A stretch of DNA of 64,000 nt from an uncultured Prevotella sp. (GTDB lineage Bacteria; Bacteroidota; Bacteroidia; Bacteroidales; Bacteroidaceae), in NCBI GenBank assembly GCA_934272845.1, contig CAKQSF010000002.1:113846-177845 (forward strand), read 5' to 3'. Position 1 is the stretch's first letter; every line of letters begins with the position of its first letter. Below, in pieces: positions 51,634 to 59,900 of the stretch. Under the pieces are notes generated by a model. The model did no database searches and was not told the DNA's origin. It saw only the letters and a program-made list of their open reading frames with translations. The position numbers and the translations under genes were made by a program.

Positions 51634-52467
51634 CTATTTGGCAGACTTATATTCCCCTAATATAATAAGGTCTTTAGTCAGTGGCGTTATGGCGTCAATG
51701 CTCTGTCGGTATCGCGTAATGTCATCGTAAGTTACGTCCACGTAGAACAGATATTCCCACTCCTTTCCTATGATAGGCAGTGACTGTATCTTTGTGAGGT
51801 TTATCTTATAGAAAGAGAGTATAGACAGCACCTGCGAGAGAGAGCCTTCTTCGTGAGGCAGCGAGAAGACAATGCTTGATTTATCTGCTTCGTTAATCGC
51901 TCTAAGGAAGTCCGCTTTCCTTGGGTCGGTCATCACGAGGAAGCGTGTATAGTTATGAGGATTATCCTCAATGTGGTTCTCAAGGACTTCCAGTCCGTAG
52001 AGTTTCGCGGCGTCAGCGTGGCATATTGCCGCTACCCCCATTGTGCCATTTTGCGCTATATTCTTCGCAGAGCCAGCCGTATCCTCGTCCTCCACCATCT
52101 TTAAGTTAGGGTGTTTTGAGAGATATTTGTAGCACTGCGCTAAGGCTACTGGGTGAGAGTGAACCTCCTTTAAGTCTTCAATCTTCTGCCCAGGCATACA
52201 GCAGATGCAGTGGCTTATGTGTGTTTTGTGTTCGCCTACTACTGCCATTCCTGATTCTCTCAGCAGTTCGTAGTTGTGAAGGAGTGAGCCTGCGATAGTG
52301 TTCTCTATAGCCATGATGCCTATAACGGTAGGGTCATTCTTCATGTTTTCAAACACCTCCTCGAAAGTCGCGCAGCATATTATCTGCAATTGTTCACCCT
52401 CGAAATAGTGATGTGCCGTTATGTCATGGAAGGAACCAACCTCGCCTTGTATTGCTATTCTCTTCAT
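51634..52467 (-). CDS. pheA: prephenate dehydratase
   Basis: A 277-residue enzyme making phenylpyruvate from prephenate. The PDT domain starts RIAIQGEVGSFHDITAHHYF. Catalytic-region motifs are GIMAIENTIAGSLLHNY and EDEDTAGSAKNIAQNG, plus NYTRFLVMTD. A C-terminal ACT regulatory domain (about 195-275) has SIVFSLPHEEGSLSQVLSI and LTKIQSLPIIGKEWEY, matching the ESRP-type phenylalanine-binding site only loosely. It is the first enzyme gene of the operon, preceded by a leader-peptide attenuator. Confidence 0.95.
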   Translation of the reverse strand: MKRIAIQGEVGSFHDITAHHYFEGEQLQIICCATFEEVFENMKNDPTVIGIMAIENTIAGSLLHNYELLRESGMAVVGEHKTHISHCICCMPGQKIEDLKEVHSHPVALAQCYKYLSKHPNLKMVEDEDTAGSAKNIAQNGTMGVAAICHADAAKLYGLEVLENHIEDNPHNYTRFLVMTDPRKADFLRAINEADKSSIVFSLPHEEGSLSQVLSILSFYKINLTKIQSLPIIGKEWEYLFYVDVTYDDITRYRQSIDAITPLTKDLIILGEYKSAK

Positions 52468-52510
52468 TTTCTTTCGTTATGTTTTTTGTTACGTCTTGTT
52501 GGATAAAAGA

Positions 52511-52546
52511 AAAGTCCCGTGTAGATGTTATGCTACGCGGGACTTT
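52511..52546 (-). terminator. attenuator terminator in the pheA leader
   Basis: Minus strand: AAAGTCCCGCGTAG, an 8-nt loop, and CTACACGGGACTTT form a 14-bp stem (one G-U/A-C variation), followed by TCTTTTATCC after the stem's own T-run. It sits 43 nt before the pheA start and 44 nt after the leader-peptide stop codon. Its 5' arm (TCCCGC, 52537-52542) is complementary to GCGGGA (52603-52608) in the leader frame. Confidence 0.9.
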
Positions 52547-52590
52547 GCTATATATCTTTCTATTGATATTCTTAGTCTTAAGTTGAACTT

Positions 52591-52668
52591 TTACACGCAA
52601 CTTCCCGCTTCACAGTGCCCTGCAAAGTAAAAATAAAAGTAAAAGAAAGATGCGTATGACTTGTTCAT
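52591..52668 (-). CDS. Phe/Tyr leader peptide of the pheA operon
   Basis: A 25-codon frame starting MNKSYAS, then FFYFYFYF, then AGHCEAGSCV and TAA. Nine of the first 15 residues are Phe or Tyr, eight of them consecutive, in front of a Phe/Tyr biosynthetic operon. A promoter lies about 40 nt upstream and a strong terminator 44 nt downstream. It therefore has the hallmarks of a ribosome-stalling attenuator leader. Ribosomes slowed by lack of charged tRNA-Phe/Tyr would leave GCGGGA (52603-52608) free to pair with the terminator arm and allow readthrough. Ribosomes that reach the stop codon would cover it and allow termination. Confidence 0.88.
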   Translation of the reverse strand: MNKSYASFFYFYFYFAGHCEAGSCV

Positions 52669-52706
52669 AATCTTGTTATGTTACGTTTTCGTTTTTATTA
52701 CGTTTG

Positions 52707-52738
52707 CAAAATTACATATTTTTAATGAAACTGCCAAA
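52707..52738 (-). promoter_or_regulatory. promoter of the aromatic operon
   Basis: Minus strand: TTTG (52735-52738), a 20-bp spacer and TAATTTTG (52707-52714). Transcription would start about 30 nt before the leader peptide's ATG. The stretch 52739-53072 up to the GH43 gene shows no further gene; a small TCACG/CGTGA stem is at about 52831-52855. Confidence 0.75.
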
Positions 52739-53072
52739 TTTTTTACAAAAAATCTGCTTCTTGATGCTTAAAATGCTCTGTTGTGGGGAATGCTTATTGT
52801 TTCATAACCTCTGATGGTGTTAGCCCCAAACTCACGTTTGGAACTCTCGTGAAAGGCGACAGAAGCGGGTTTGACAGATTTTCGTTAGTATCTGAATGAT
52901 ATACAATGCACCGTGAACAAAGAATATATTACTATTGTACCTAAATAATAATGTATAGCGAGTAAACCGAAGTATGTCGAAAATAAAAATGAGTTTTAAG
53001 CCCTACTAACATACTATTTTATGCGAAAAAGCGTTTCTTACAATAAAGAAACTTATAAACGTAAAAATAAAT

Positions 53073-54425
53073 ATGAACAACAAGAAGCATATTTTGATGT
53101 TAGCCTTTGGGTTGTTTTGTAGTGTTGTGATGGCGAAGACGTTTACTCGTGACGCAAAAGCAACGGCATTGTCGCGTACTGTCATAAATGGCGTGGCGTG
53201 GTATGACCAAAATAGTAATACGGTGAATGCTCATGGGGCGGGCATTATCAAGGATAACGGCAAGTATTGGCTGTTTGGCGAGTACAAGAGTGATACCACT
53301 AACGCTTTCTCTGGCTTTGGCTGCTATTCATCAACCAACTTGGTTGACTGGTCGTTTGAGCGCGTAGTGCTGCCTGTTCAGAAGGATGGCATACTGGGAC
53401 CTAACCGTGTTGGCGAAAGGGTTAAGGTGATGAAGTGCCCCAAGACGGGTGAATACGTTATGCTGATGCACGCTGATAATATGCAATATAAGGACCCTCA
53501 CATCGGTATTGCTACGTGTAAGACGATCAATGGCGACTATAAGTTGAAGGGTACGCTTCAATATAAAGGTCAACCTATAAAACGATGGGACATGGGAGTG
53601 TTTCAAGATGAGGACGGAAAGGGGTATCTTCTTGTTCATCACGGACCGATATACCGCTTGAGTGACGACTATCTCAGCGTAGATACTATGGTGGCTAACG
53701 TCAAGGGAATGGGCGAATCTCCTGCCATGTTCAAGAAAAACGGACGGTATTTCCTACTCACTTCCAACCTTTCCAGTTGGGAACGTAATGATAATTACTA
53801 CTTTACGGCGGAGAATATAGACGGGCCTTGGGTAAAACGGGGACTGTTTTGCCCTGAAGGAACGTTGACATGGAACTCGCAAAGTACCTTTGTCCTGACA
53901 CTGCCCGATGCTACTCCTATGTATATGGGCGACAGATGGTCTTATCCTCATCAAGGTTCTGCTGCCACTTATGTATGGCAACCGATGCAGGTTTACGGTG
54001 ATAGCATTAGTATTCCTGAGTATAAGGAGGCGTGGGACGCTGAAAACATGGCGAGCGTAGACCTTGCTAAGATTGCGAAGAGTAAGAAACCGTTTACGTT
54101 CTGTTCCAACAAGCAGGGCGAATATGCGGAGATGGTGTTCCGAGGACAGCGAATTGCTATCTTAGGAAAGACGGATAAACAGGGCGGATATGCCAATGTT
54201 AAGATATATAACAAACGTGGTAAGGAGGTGTTCAGTACTCTCGTAGATTTCTACAGCAAGCAACCTAACACGGGAGTTCGTTTTGTTAGTCCGGTATTAC
54301 CAAAGGGAAAATATACCATAAGGGTGGCAACGACAGGCGAAAACAGTACGTGGACGGACAAAACAAAGAGGATTTACGGTTCTGTAGATTGTTTTGTAAA
54401 AACTACTGATGCCTATGTCTTTTAG
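53073..54425 (+). CDS. glycoside hydrolase family 43-like secreted enzyme
   Basis: 450 residues with a signal peptide (MNNKKHILMLAFGLFCSVVMA). The five-bladed propeller region spans about 35-330 (VNAHGAGIIKDNGKYWLFGEYK; RWDMGVFQDEDGKGYLL). The general acid is probably Glu215 in GESPAMF. The usual GH43 N-terminal Asp base is not obvious; NSQSTF with Gln270 is where galactanase-like subfamily 24 enzymes have an unusual Gln. A beta-sandwich domain (about 350-445) follows. A beta-1,3-galactan or arabinogalactan side-chain substrate is suggested, but only by resemblance. Confidence 0.8.
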   Translation: MNNKKHILMLAFGLFCSVVMAKTFTRDAKATALSRTVINGVAWYDQNSNTVNAHGAGIIKDNGKYWLFGEYKSDTTNAFSGFGCYSSTNLVDWSFERVVLPVQKDGILGPNRVGERVKVMKCPKTGEYVMLMHADNMQYKDPHIGIATCKTINGDYKLKGTLQYKGQPIKRWDMGVFQDEDGKGYLLVHHGPIYRLSDDYLSVDTMVANVKGMGESPAMFKKNGRYFLLTSNLSSWERNDNYYFTAENIDGPWVKRGLFCPEGTLTWNSQSTFVLTLPDATPMYMGDRWSYPHQGSAATYVWQPMQVYGDSISIPEYKEAWDAENMASVDLAKIAKSKKPFTFCSNKQGEYAEMVFRGQRIAILGKTDKQGGYANVKIYNKRGKEVFSTLVDFYSKQPNTGVRFVSPVLPKGKYTIRVATTGENSTWTDKTKRIYGSVDCFVKTTDAYVF

Positions 54426-54464
54426 TGTTGTTGGTTTGGTTTATCTTTTTTTTACCATTACTTA

Positions 54465-54496
54465 TTTGCGTAGTACGAGGGAAATGTGTAATTTTG
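54465..54496 (+). promoter_or_regulatory. promoter of the 21-residue-repeat protein gene
   Basis: TTTG (54465-54468), a 20-bp spacer and TAATTTTG (54489-54496), 70 nt before the start codon. Confidence 0.65.
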
Positions 54497-54565
54497 CACA
54501 CGATAAACTAAGGTAAGAGTCCCCGAAAGGAGATACAAAACTAACTAACAACTAACTGACAATAA

Positions 54566-54931
54566 ATGAAAACAAGAGTGAAAGCCGTAATACTGGCGGC
54601 TTTAGTGGCTGCAACTCTGACCGCTCAAAAGACTGTTTACAGGGATAAGGACGGTCGTATAGAAAAGACGTCTACAACTGATAAGCGTGGCGTAACAACT
54701 TATCGTGACCGTGATTATCGCAAGATTGGCACGTCGAAGGCTAATAGCCGCGGCATAGTAACGTACAGAGACCGCGATGGTAAGAAAACTTATACATCAG
54801 AAACGAATAAGAGGGGCGTGACAACTTATAGAGATTGTAATGGAAAGAAGGTTGGAACGTCTACAACAAACGCTAAGGGCGTCACGACGTACAGGGACCG
54901 TGATGGCAATAAAGTTGGCACGTCACGATAG
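54566..54931 (+). CDS. small exported protein of 21-residue repeats
   Basis: 121 residues. The signal peptide is MKTRVKAVILAALVAATLTA. The mature part is about 4.7 tandem copies of a 21-residue unit GVTTYRDRDGKKVGTSTTN-x2, each with a YRDRDG turn and a TS-T/N strand. The product would be a strongly basic, charged beta-repeat. I do not recognise a family; the short hairpin-like units resemble beta-solenoid or YD/RHS-type repeats only in style. It is monocistronic, with its own promoter and terminator. Confidence 0.8.
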   Translation: MKTRVKAVILAALVAATLTAQKTVYRDKDGRIEKTSTTDKRGVTTYRDRDYRKIGTSKANSRGIVTYRDRDGKKTYTSETNKRGVTTYRDCNGKKVGTSTTNAKGVTTYRDRDGNKVGTSR

Positions 54932-54962
54932 AAAGTGGTAAAGTTATAATAATAGGGTAAAC

Positions 54963-55010
54963 AAAAAGGTTCTGTAAGATTGATAAATATTCATCTTACA
55001 GAACCTTTTT
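54963..55010. terminator. bidirectional intrinsic terminator
   Basis: AAAAAGGTTCTGTAAGAT / ATCTTACAGAACCTTTTT, an 18-bp perfect stem with T-tracts on both strands. It serves the repeat-protein gene (plus) and the CtpA gene (minus). Confidence 0.92.
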
Positions 55011-55027
55011 CGTATTAGGAAATGATA

Positions 55028-56644
55028 TTATTTCTTATTCGTTTTCTTATTCTTGTTCTTGAAAAAGTCGAGTGCAGCCTTTATGGTGTTGTCCCTTTCG
55101 TTAAGGTATTGCAGCCATGCCTGCTCGTCAAGCATGTTGTATATCACGCGAGAGTTGATGTAAGTCTCAAGCAGCGTGTGTGACTTCTTTATCATAAGGT
55201 TACGACGTTGCAGTCCGTTAGAGTTAGCAAATGTGGCGAACTTGTCTACCATGTCCTGCTTAGCGAGGTATATTGACAGTTTAGGCTCATCGTCATATTC
55301 CTTTAACTTCTGACGGTTAGCATCGGTATATGAGTATGCGAACTGCAGTATCAGTCCCGTTGCGCTTGCTGCACGGTAGTAAGACGTGATGCCAGTAGTA
55401 TCTTCTGCCACGAAGATGTCAGGCGTAATGCCGCCACCACCATATACCGTTCTTCCGCTGACGGTGTGATATGCTGGTCCATCATGCTTTATGCTGTCAG
55501 CATAGAAGAATTCGCCGTGTTCGTAACGTGATACAATGTCGTTGTTGTAGTTGTCGTTATCGCCACTGTTGTACGGCTTCTGTATGCAGCGCCCTGATGG
55601 AGTATAGTAACGTGCTACGGTCAAACGAATCATAGAACCGTCAGGGAAGCCAATCTGTTGTTGTACCAGTCCCTTGCCGAAAGAGCGTCTGCCGATGATT
55701 GTTCCGCGGTCGTTGTCTTGTATGGCACCTGCGAATATCTCGCTGGCAGAGGCAGAATTCTCATTTATGAGTACAACGAGAGGCATGTTGATGTATGATC
55801 CTCTGCCGTCGGTCTTATATTCCTGACGCTTTGATTTGCGTCCTTCAGTGTAGACAATGAGACGGTTGTCAGGCAGAAATTCGTTCGCCATCTGCACCGC
55901 TGCCTCAAGGTAGCCACCAGTATTATCACGCAAGTCTATGACAAGGTTTTGAAAATCATATTGAGACAGTTCGGCAAGAGAGACAAGCATCTCAGCGTAT
56001 GTATTCTCGCCAAAGTTCTTTATGTGTATGTAGCCAGTCTTATCGTCGAGCATATAGGTAGCGGTTACGCTCTTAGTCTTTATCTCTCCGCGCGTAATCT
56101 CTATCGTTACAGGTTTCGTTTTGCCGTAACGCATCACACCAATTTTTACCTTTGACTTGTCAGGACCTTTGAGCCTGCGCATAGCCTCTTCGTTGGTAGC
56201 GGTTTTGCCTACGAAAGGTTTGCCGTCAATGCTTACGATTTTGTCTCCCGCAAGCACGCCAGCCTTCTGCGCAGGTCCACCAGTTACCACGTTCTGCACG
56301 TGCAGAGTATCCTGACGTATGGTGAACTCTATGCCCACACCGAAGAATGAACCTTTCAGATTATCGCTTGCAGTTTGCGCATCTTTGGCAGAGATGTAAA
56401 CGGAATGAGGGTCAAGTTCCGCAAGAATCTGTGGTATAGCCTTCTCTACAAGGTCATTAATGTTGACGGTATCAACGTACTGGTCATCAATGATGTGCAA
56501 CAGATTATTAAGTCTGTTGCTACCAGAGTTGATAATATTTAGTCTGTTGCCAGAGAAATGATTGGCGTAAAATGTTCCAATCATTATTCCGATAACGACG
56601 CATATCGCCATTATCAGAGGCATATAACGTGACTTATTGTTCAT
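55028..56644 (-). CDS. S41-family C-terminal processing peptidase
   Basis: A 538-residue periplasmic protease. One N-terminal membrane segment (about 10-27). The PDZ domain lies at about 85-175 (FFGVGIEFTIRQ; GDKIVSIDGKPF). The S41 catalytic domain has NLVIDLRDNTGGYLEAAVQ, catalytic Ser in NENSASASEIFAGA and Lys in RRSFGKGLVQQ. The C-terminal ~150 residues form a helical extension. It overlaps the dCMP deaminase gene by 11 bp, which implies co-translation. Confidence 0.93.
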   Translation of the reverse strand: MNNKSRYMPLIMAICVVIGIMIGTFYANHFSGNRLNIINSGSNRLNNLLHIIDDQYVDTVNINDLVEKAIPQILAELDPHSVYISAKDAQTASDNLKGSFFGVGIEFTIRQDTLHVQNVVTGGPAQKAGVLAGDKIVSIDGKPFVGKTATNEEAMRRLKGPDKSKVKIGVMRYGKTKPVTIEITRGEIKTKSVTATYMLDDKTGYIHIKNFGENTYAEMLVSLAELSQYDFQNLVIDLRDNTGGYLEAAVQMANEFLPDNRLIVYTEGRKSKRQEYKTDGRGSYINMPLVVLINENSASASEIFAGAIQDNDRGTIIGRRSFGKGLVQQQIGFPDGSMIRLTVARYYTPSGRCIQKPYNSGDNDNYNNDIVSRYEHGEFFYADSIKHDGPAYHTVSGRTVYGGGGITPDIFVAEDTTGITSYYRAASATGLILQFAYSYTDANRQKLKEYDDEPKLSIYLAKQDMVDKFATFANSNGLQRRNLMIKKSHTLLETYINSRVIYNMLDEQAWLQYLNERDNTIKAALDFFKNKNKKTNKK

Positions 56645-57083
56645 CTTTATCTTTTAATAGTATGTGAGTTGCTTCTATTCCGGCCTGTCGCAGCAGGTCA
56701 AGTCCGTCGGCCAAACGGTATTCCTCTCCATAGATTACCCGTTTGATGCCCGACTGTATTATGAGTTTTGCGCATTCAATACATGGTGCTGCTGTAACAT
56801 ATAGCGTAGCACCGTCGCTGTTATTATTGCTACGAGCCAGTTTAGTGATGGCGTTTGCCTCAGCGTGTAGTACATAGGGTAGGGTTTTGTTATCCTCCTC
56901 ACAGACGTTAGGGAAGCCACTCGGTGTACCATTGTAGCCATCACTGATAATCATGTGGTCTTTTACAACCAATGCTCCCACCTGTCGGCGTTTGCAATAA
57001 CTGTTCTCTGCCCATATTCTAGCCATGCGAAGGTAACGCTGGTCGAGCAAGAACTGTTTGTTGTCGTTCTTTGTCTCACTCAT
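56634..57083 (-). CDS. deoxycytidylate (dCMP) deaminase
   Basis: A 149-residue zinc deaminase producing dUMP for thymidylate synthesis. The zinc motifs are HAEANAI (His plus catalytic Glu) and APCIECAKLI (two Cys). DGYNGTPSGFPNVCEED is typical of dCMP deaminase/ComEB. It lies 3 bp after the M3 peptidase gene and overlaps ctpA. Confidence 0.93.
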   Translation of the reverse strand: MSETKNDNKQFLLDQRYLRMARIWAENSYCKRRQVGALVVKDHMIISDGYNGTPSGFPNVCEEDNKTLPYVLHAEANAITKLARSNNNSDGATLYVTAAPCIECAKLIIQSGIKRVIYGEEYRLADGLDLLRQAGIEATHILLKDKDEQ

Positions 57084-57086
57084 AGT

Positions 57087-59150
57087 TTACTGCTTTTTTA
57101 TGTCGTTACGCTCAAGCAATGCATCGATTGTTGGCTCTGAACCCTTGAAGCGTTTGTAAAGGGTCATAGGATGTTCCGTACCGCCTTTTGACAGTATGCA
57201 GTCGCGGAAACGTTGTGCCGTTGCAGGATTGAAGATTCCTTCCTTTTTGAACACAGCGAAAGCGTCTGCATCCAGCACCTCAGCCCATTTGTAACTGTAG
57301 TATCCAGCAGCGTAACCACCCGCCATGATGTGTGAGAATTGCACCGTCATACATGTGTTTGGCAACTGTCGGCTGATAATAGCGTCCTTCCAAGCCTCTT
57401 TCTCGAATGGGATGATGTCGGCAGTAAACTCATCTTTTTGGGTGTAGTACGCCATGTCGAGCAATCCGTAACTGACCTGACCAAGGCATGCTGAGGCGCA
57501 ATTGTAATTTCTTCCCTTGATAAGTCGGTCGATAAGATCCTGTGGCATTGGCTCACCTGTTTCGTATTGGAAAGCGAACGTAGAGAGAAACTCTGGTTCT
57601 AATGAGAAATTCTCCATGAACTGAGATGGCAGTTCTACGAAGTCCCACCATACGTTAGTGCCAGACAGTGACTCAAAGCGTGTGTTAGCGAACATGCCGT
57701 GGAGTGAATGTCCGAACTCATGTAGGAAGGTCTCCACCTCACCTAGTGTCAACAATGCAGGTTTGTCGGCTGTAGGCTTTGTTAAGTTCATAACAACGCT
57801 AACATGAGGACGTACATTTTTGCCCTTGCGGTCAATGTACTGCCCTTGGTATTCAGTCATCCATGCACCGTCATGTTTACCCTTTCGTGGATGGAAGTCA
57901 GCGTAGAACACGGCGAGATAACTACCGTCCTTGTCGTAGACCTCGTATGCCTTGACGTCAGGATGATACACAGGGATGTCTTTGTTCTCCTTAAACGTGA
58001 TGCCATAGAGGCGGTTAGCGAGTCCGAACACACCGTCAATGACCTTTGATAGTTCTAGGTAAGGGCGCACCATCTCAGAGTCTACGTTGTATTTCTCCAT
58101 CTGTAGTTTATGAGAATAGTATGCGCTGTCCCATGGTTGCATCTCGAAATCATCGCCCTCCATGCGTTTGGCCATGTTTTCCACTTCCTGATGCTCTTTT
58201 AATGCGGTAGGTTTATATGCGTTAATGAGGTCATTTAGCAGTTTATAGACATTGTTCACATTTGACGCCATGCGTTTCTTCAGTACGAAGTCAGCGTATG
58301 TGGGGTAGCCCAACAACTGTGCATACTCGCGGCGCAGGTTAACAAGACGCTTACATATCTCAAGGTTGTTAGTGTCATTATCGTGAGTGCACTGAGTGTT
58401 CCTTGCCATGTACATCTGCTTTCTTAACTCGCGATTTTCTGCGTATTGCAGGAATGGGCGATAAGATGGTGCATCGAGTGTGAAGAGCCAGCCGTCAAGT
58501 CCCTTCTCCTTGGCAGCGTTATGTGCGGCATTACGTTGGCTTTCTGGCAGTCCCGCAAGGTCTTTCTCGTCAGTAATGTGAAGTGTGAACTCCTTGTTTT
58601 CCTTCAAGAGGTTCTGTGAGAACTTCAGTGAGAGCAGGCTCATCTCCTCGTTTAACTTGCGAAGACGTTCCTTTCCTGCCTCATCGAGCAGTGCACCAGA
58701 GCGTACGAACCCATCGTAGACGTTATTAAGGAGCATCTCCTCCTCAGGAGTCAGTTCCCTGTGGTTGTCATAAACAGCCTTAACGCGCTTGAAGAACTTC
58801 TCGTTCAGCATCACGTCGTTATGGTGTTTGGTTAGCAATGGCTGTATTTTCTGTGCCAGAGCCTCCATATCGTCGTTAGTTTCAGCAGAAAGCAGGTTAA
58901 AGAAAACCTCAGAAACCTTGTCGAGTAGTGCGTAATACTCCTCTTCATCGTCGAAAGGATCAATGATAGTATTATCAAAAGTAGGCGGTTCAGGGTTGTT
59001 TATTATCCTGTCAAGATGCTCTTCAGAGCGTTTTATGCCCTCTATGAAGGCCGGTTCATAGTGTTCCAGTTTTATTTTATCAAATGGAGCAGTCTCGTGT
59101 GGAGTATTATATTTATGGAAAAAAGGATTATTCTCGTTTATGTCTGCCAT
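57087..59150 (-). CDS. M3-family zinc metallopeptidase (dipeptidyl carboxypeptidase/oligopeptidase)
   Basis: 687 residues. The zinc site HEFGHSLHGM (about 463-472) and the downstream SLSGTNVWWDFVELPSQFMENF are classic for the Dcp/oligopeptidase A group, as are YYSYKWAEVLDADAFAVF and SKGGTEHPM near the end. There is no signal peptide (MADINENNPFFHKY), so it is likely cytoplasmic and degrades peptides. It begins the peptidase-deaminase-ctpA run. Confidence 0.93.
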   Translation of the reverse strand: MADINENNPFFHKYNTPHETAPFDKIKLEHYEPAFIEGIKRSEEHLDRIINNPEPPTFDNTIIDPFDDEEEYYALLDKVSEVFFNLLSAETNDDMEALAQKIQPLLTKHHNDVMLNEKFFKRVKAVYDNHRELTPEEEMLLNNVYDGFVRSGALLDEAGKERLRKLNEEMSLLSLKFSQNLLKENKEFTLHITDEKDLAGLPESQRNAAHNAAKEKGLDGWLFTLDAPSYRPFLQYAENRELRKQMYMARNTQCTHDNDTNNLEICKRLVNLRREYAQLLGYPTYADFVLKKRMASNVNNVYKLLNDLINAYKPTALKEHQEVENMAKRMEGDDFEMQPWDSAYYSHKLQMEKYNVDSEMVRPYLELSKVIDGVFGLANRLYGITFKENKDIPVYHPDVKAYEVYDKDGSYLAVFYADFHPRKGKHDGAWMTEYQGQYIDRKGKNVRPHVSVVMNLTKPTADKPALLTLGEVETFLHEFGHSLHGMFANTRFESLSGTNVWWDFVELPSQFMENFSLEPEFLSTFAFQYETGEPMPQDLIDRLIKGRNYNCASACLGQVSYGLLDMAYYTQKDEFTADIIPFEKEAWKDAIISRQLPNTCMTVQFSHIMAGGYAAGYYSYKWAEVLDADAFAVFKKEGIFNPATAQRFRDCILSKGGTEHPMTLYKRFKGSEPTIDALLERNDIKKQ

Positions 59151-59188
59151 AATATATAGATGTATCTATTAAGTGTTTGTATTACGTT

Positions 59189-59848
59189 TTACAATAATTG
59201 CAGTGCAGGTATTTCGATAATTCCTCTGTGAAGGATAATCTTGTCAGCGCTGTTCATGGCGTTAAGGGCATTAGAAACCTCCATTCTGCTAATATTAAGT
59301 TCCTCAGCCAGTTGTGCCATTTTGATGTGTAAAGTCTTATGCCCTACGGGGAATATAGACCTATTTTTAATGAATGTTATAATTTGTTCGGCTATATCTT
59401 TCTTTCTGTGTTGCCAAGGCAGTTGCTCAATGAGTTGTGTTCTACGGCAGATAAGGTTAAGATAGTTCAAGCGTATGATGATATAGCGTTCAAACAGTTG
59501 TGTCAGTTCCTCTTTTGCGATACAGATAGACTCACACGTAGAATAAGCCCGCCATGTAGATTTGTAGTGTGGCGATATACCGAACAGTTTGTCTGGTTCG
59601 AGCATTTGCGTTGCCTGTGCGCGTTCTTCTATGTGATAAGAGCGGTTGTCAGCGTAATTTTCAATGCTTATCCATCCTTCCACAACAGAAACAAGGGAAG
59701 AGCATGCCTCGCCTTCCTCAACTATGACACTGCCTTTCTTATGGTGTCTTAGATTGAAACGTGTGTTTCTTGCTATATCCTTGATTTCTTTTTCTGAGAG
59801 ACCGAGGAACAATGGTAACCCACTTATGTTCTTGTAGTTTAACTGCAT
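59189..59848 (-). CDS. Crp/Fnr-family transcriptional regulator
   Basis: 219 residues. The N-terminal cyclic-nucleotide-binding-like barrel (about 10-120) includes KKGSVIVEEGEACSSLVSVVEGW. A C-terminal winged helix follows (about 150-215), with MAQLAEELNISRMEVSNALNAM. There is no Cys cluster for an Fe-S centre, so it is not an oxygen-sensing Fnr. Ligand and targets are unknown. It is between apbE (52 bp) and the M3 peptidase gene (38 bp). Confidence 0.9.
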   Translation of the reverse strand: MQLNYKNISGLPLFLGLSEKEIKDIARNTRFNLRHHKKGSVIVEEGEACSSLVSVVEGWISIENYADNRSYHIEERAQATQMLEPDKLFGISPHYKSTWRAYSTCESICIAKEELTQLFERYIIIRLNYLNLICRRTQLIEQLPWQHRKKDIAEQIITFIKNRSIFPVGHKTLHIKMAQLAEELNISRMEVSNALNAMNSADKIILHRGIIEIPALQLL

Positions 59849-59900
59849 ATAGCATATATATTAGATGACGTGTATGATAATCGGCTTTATGAGTCGATTG

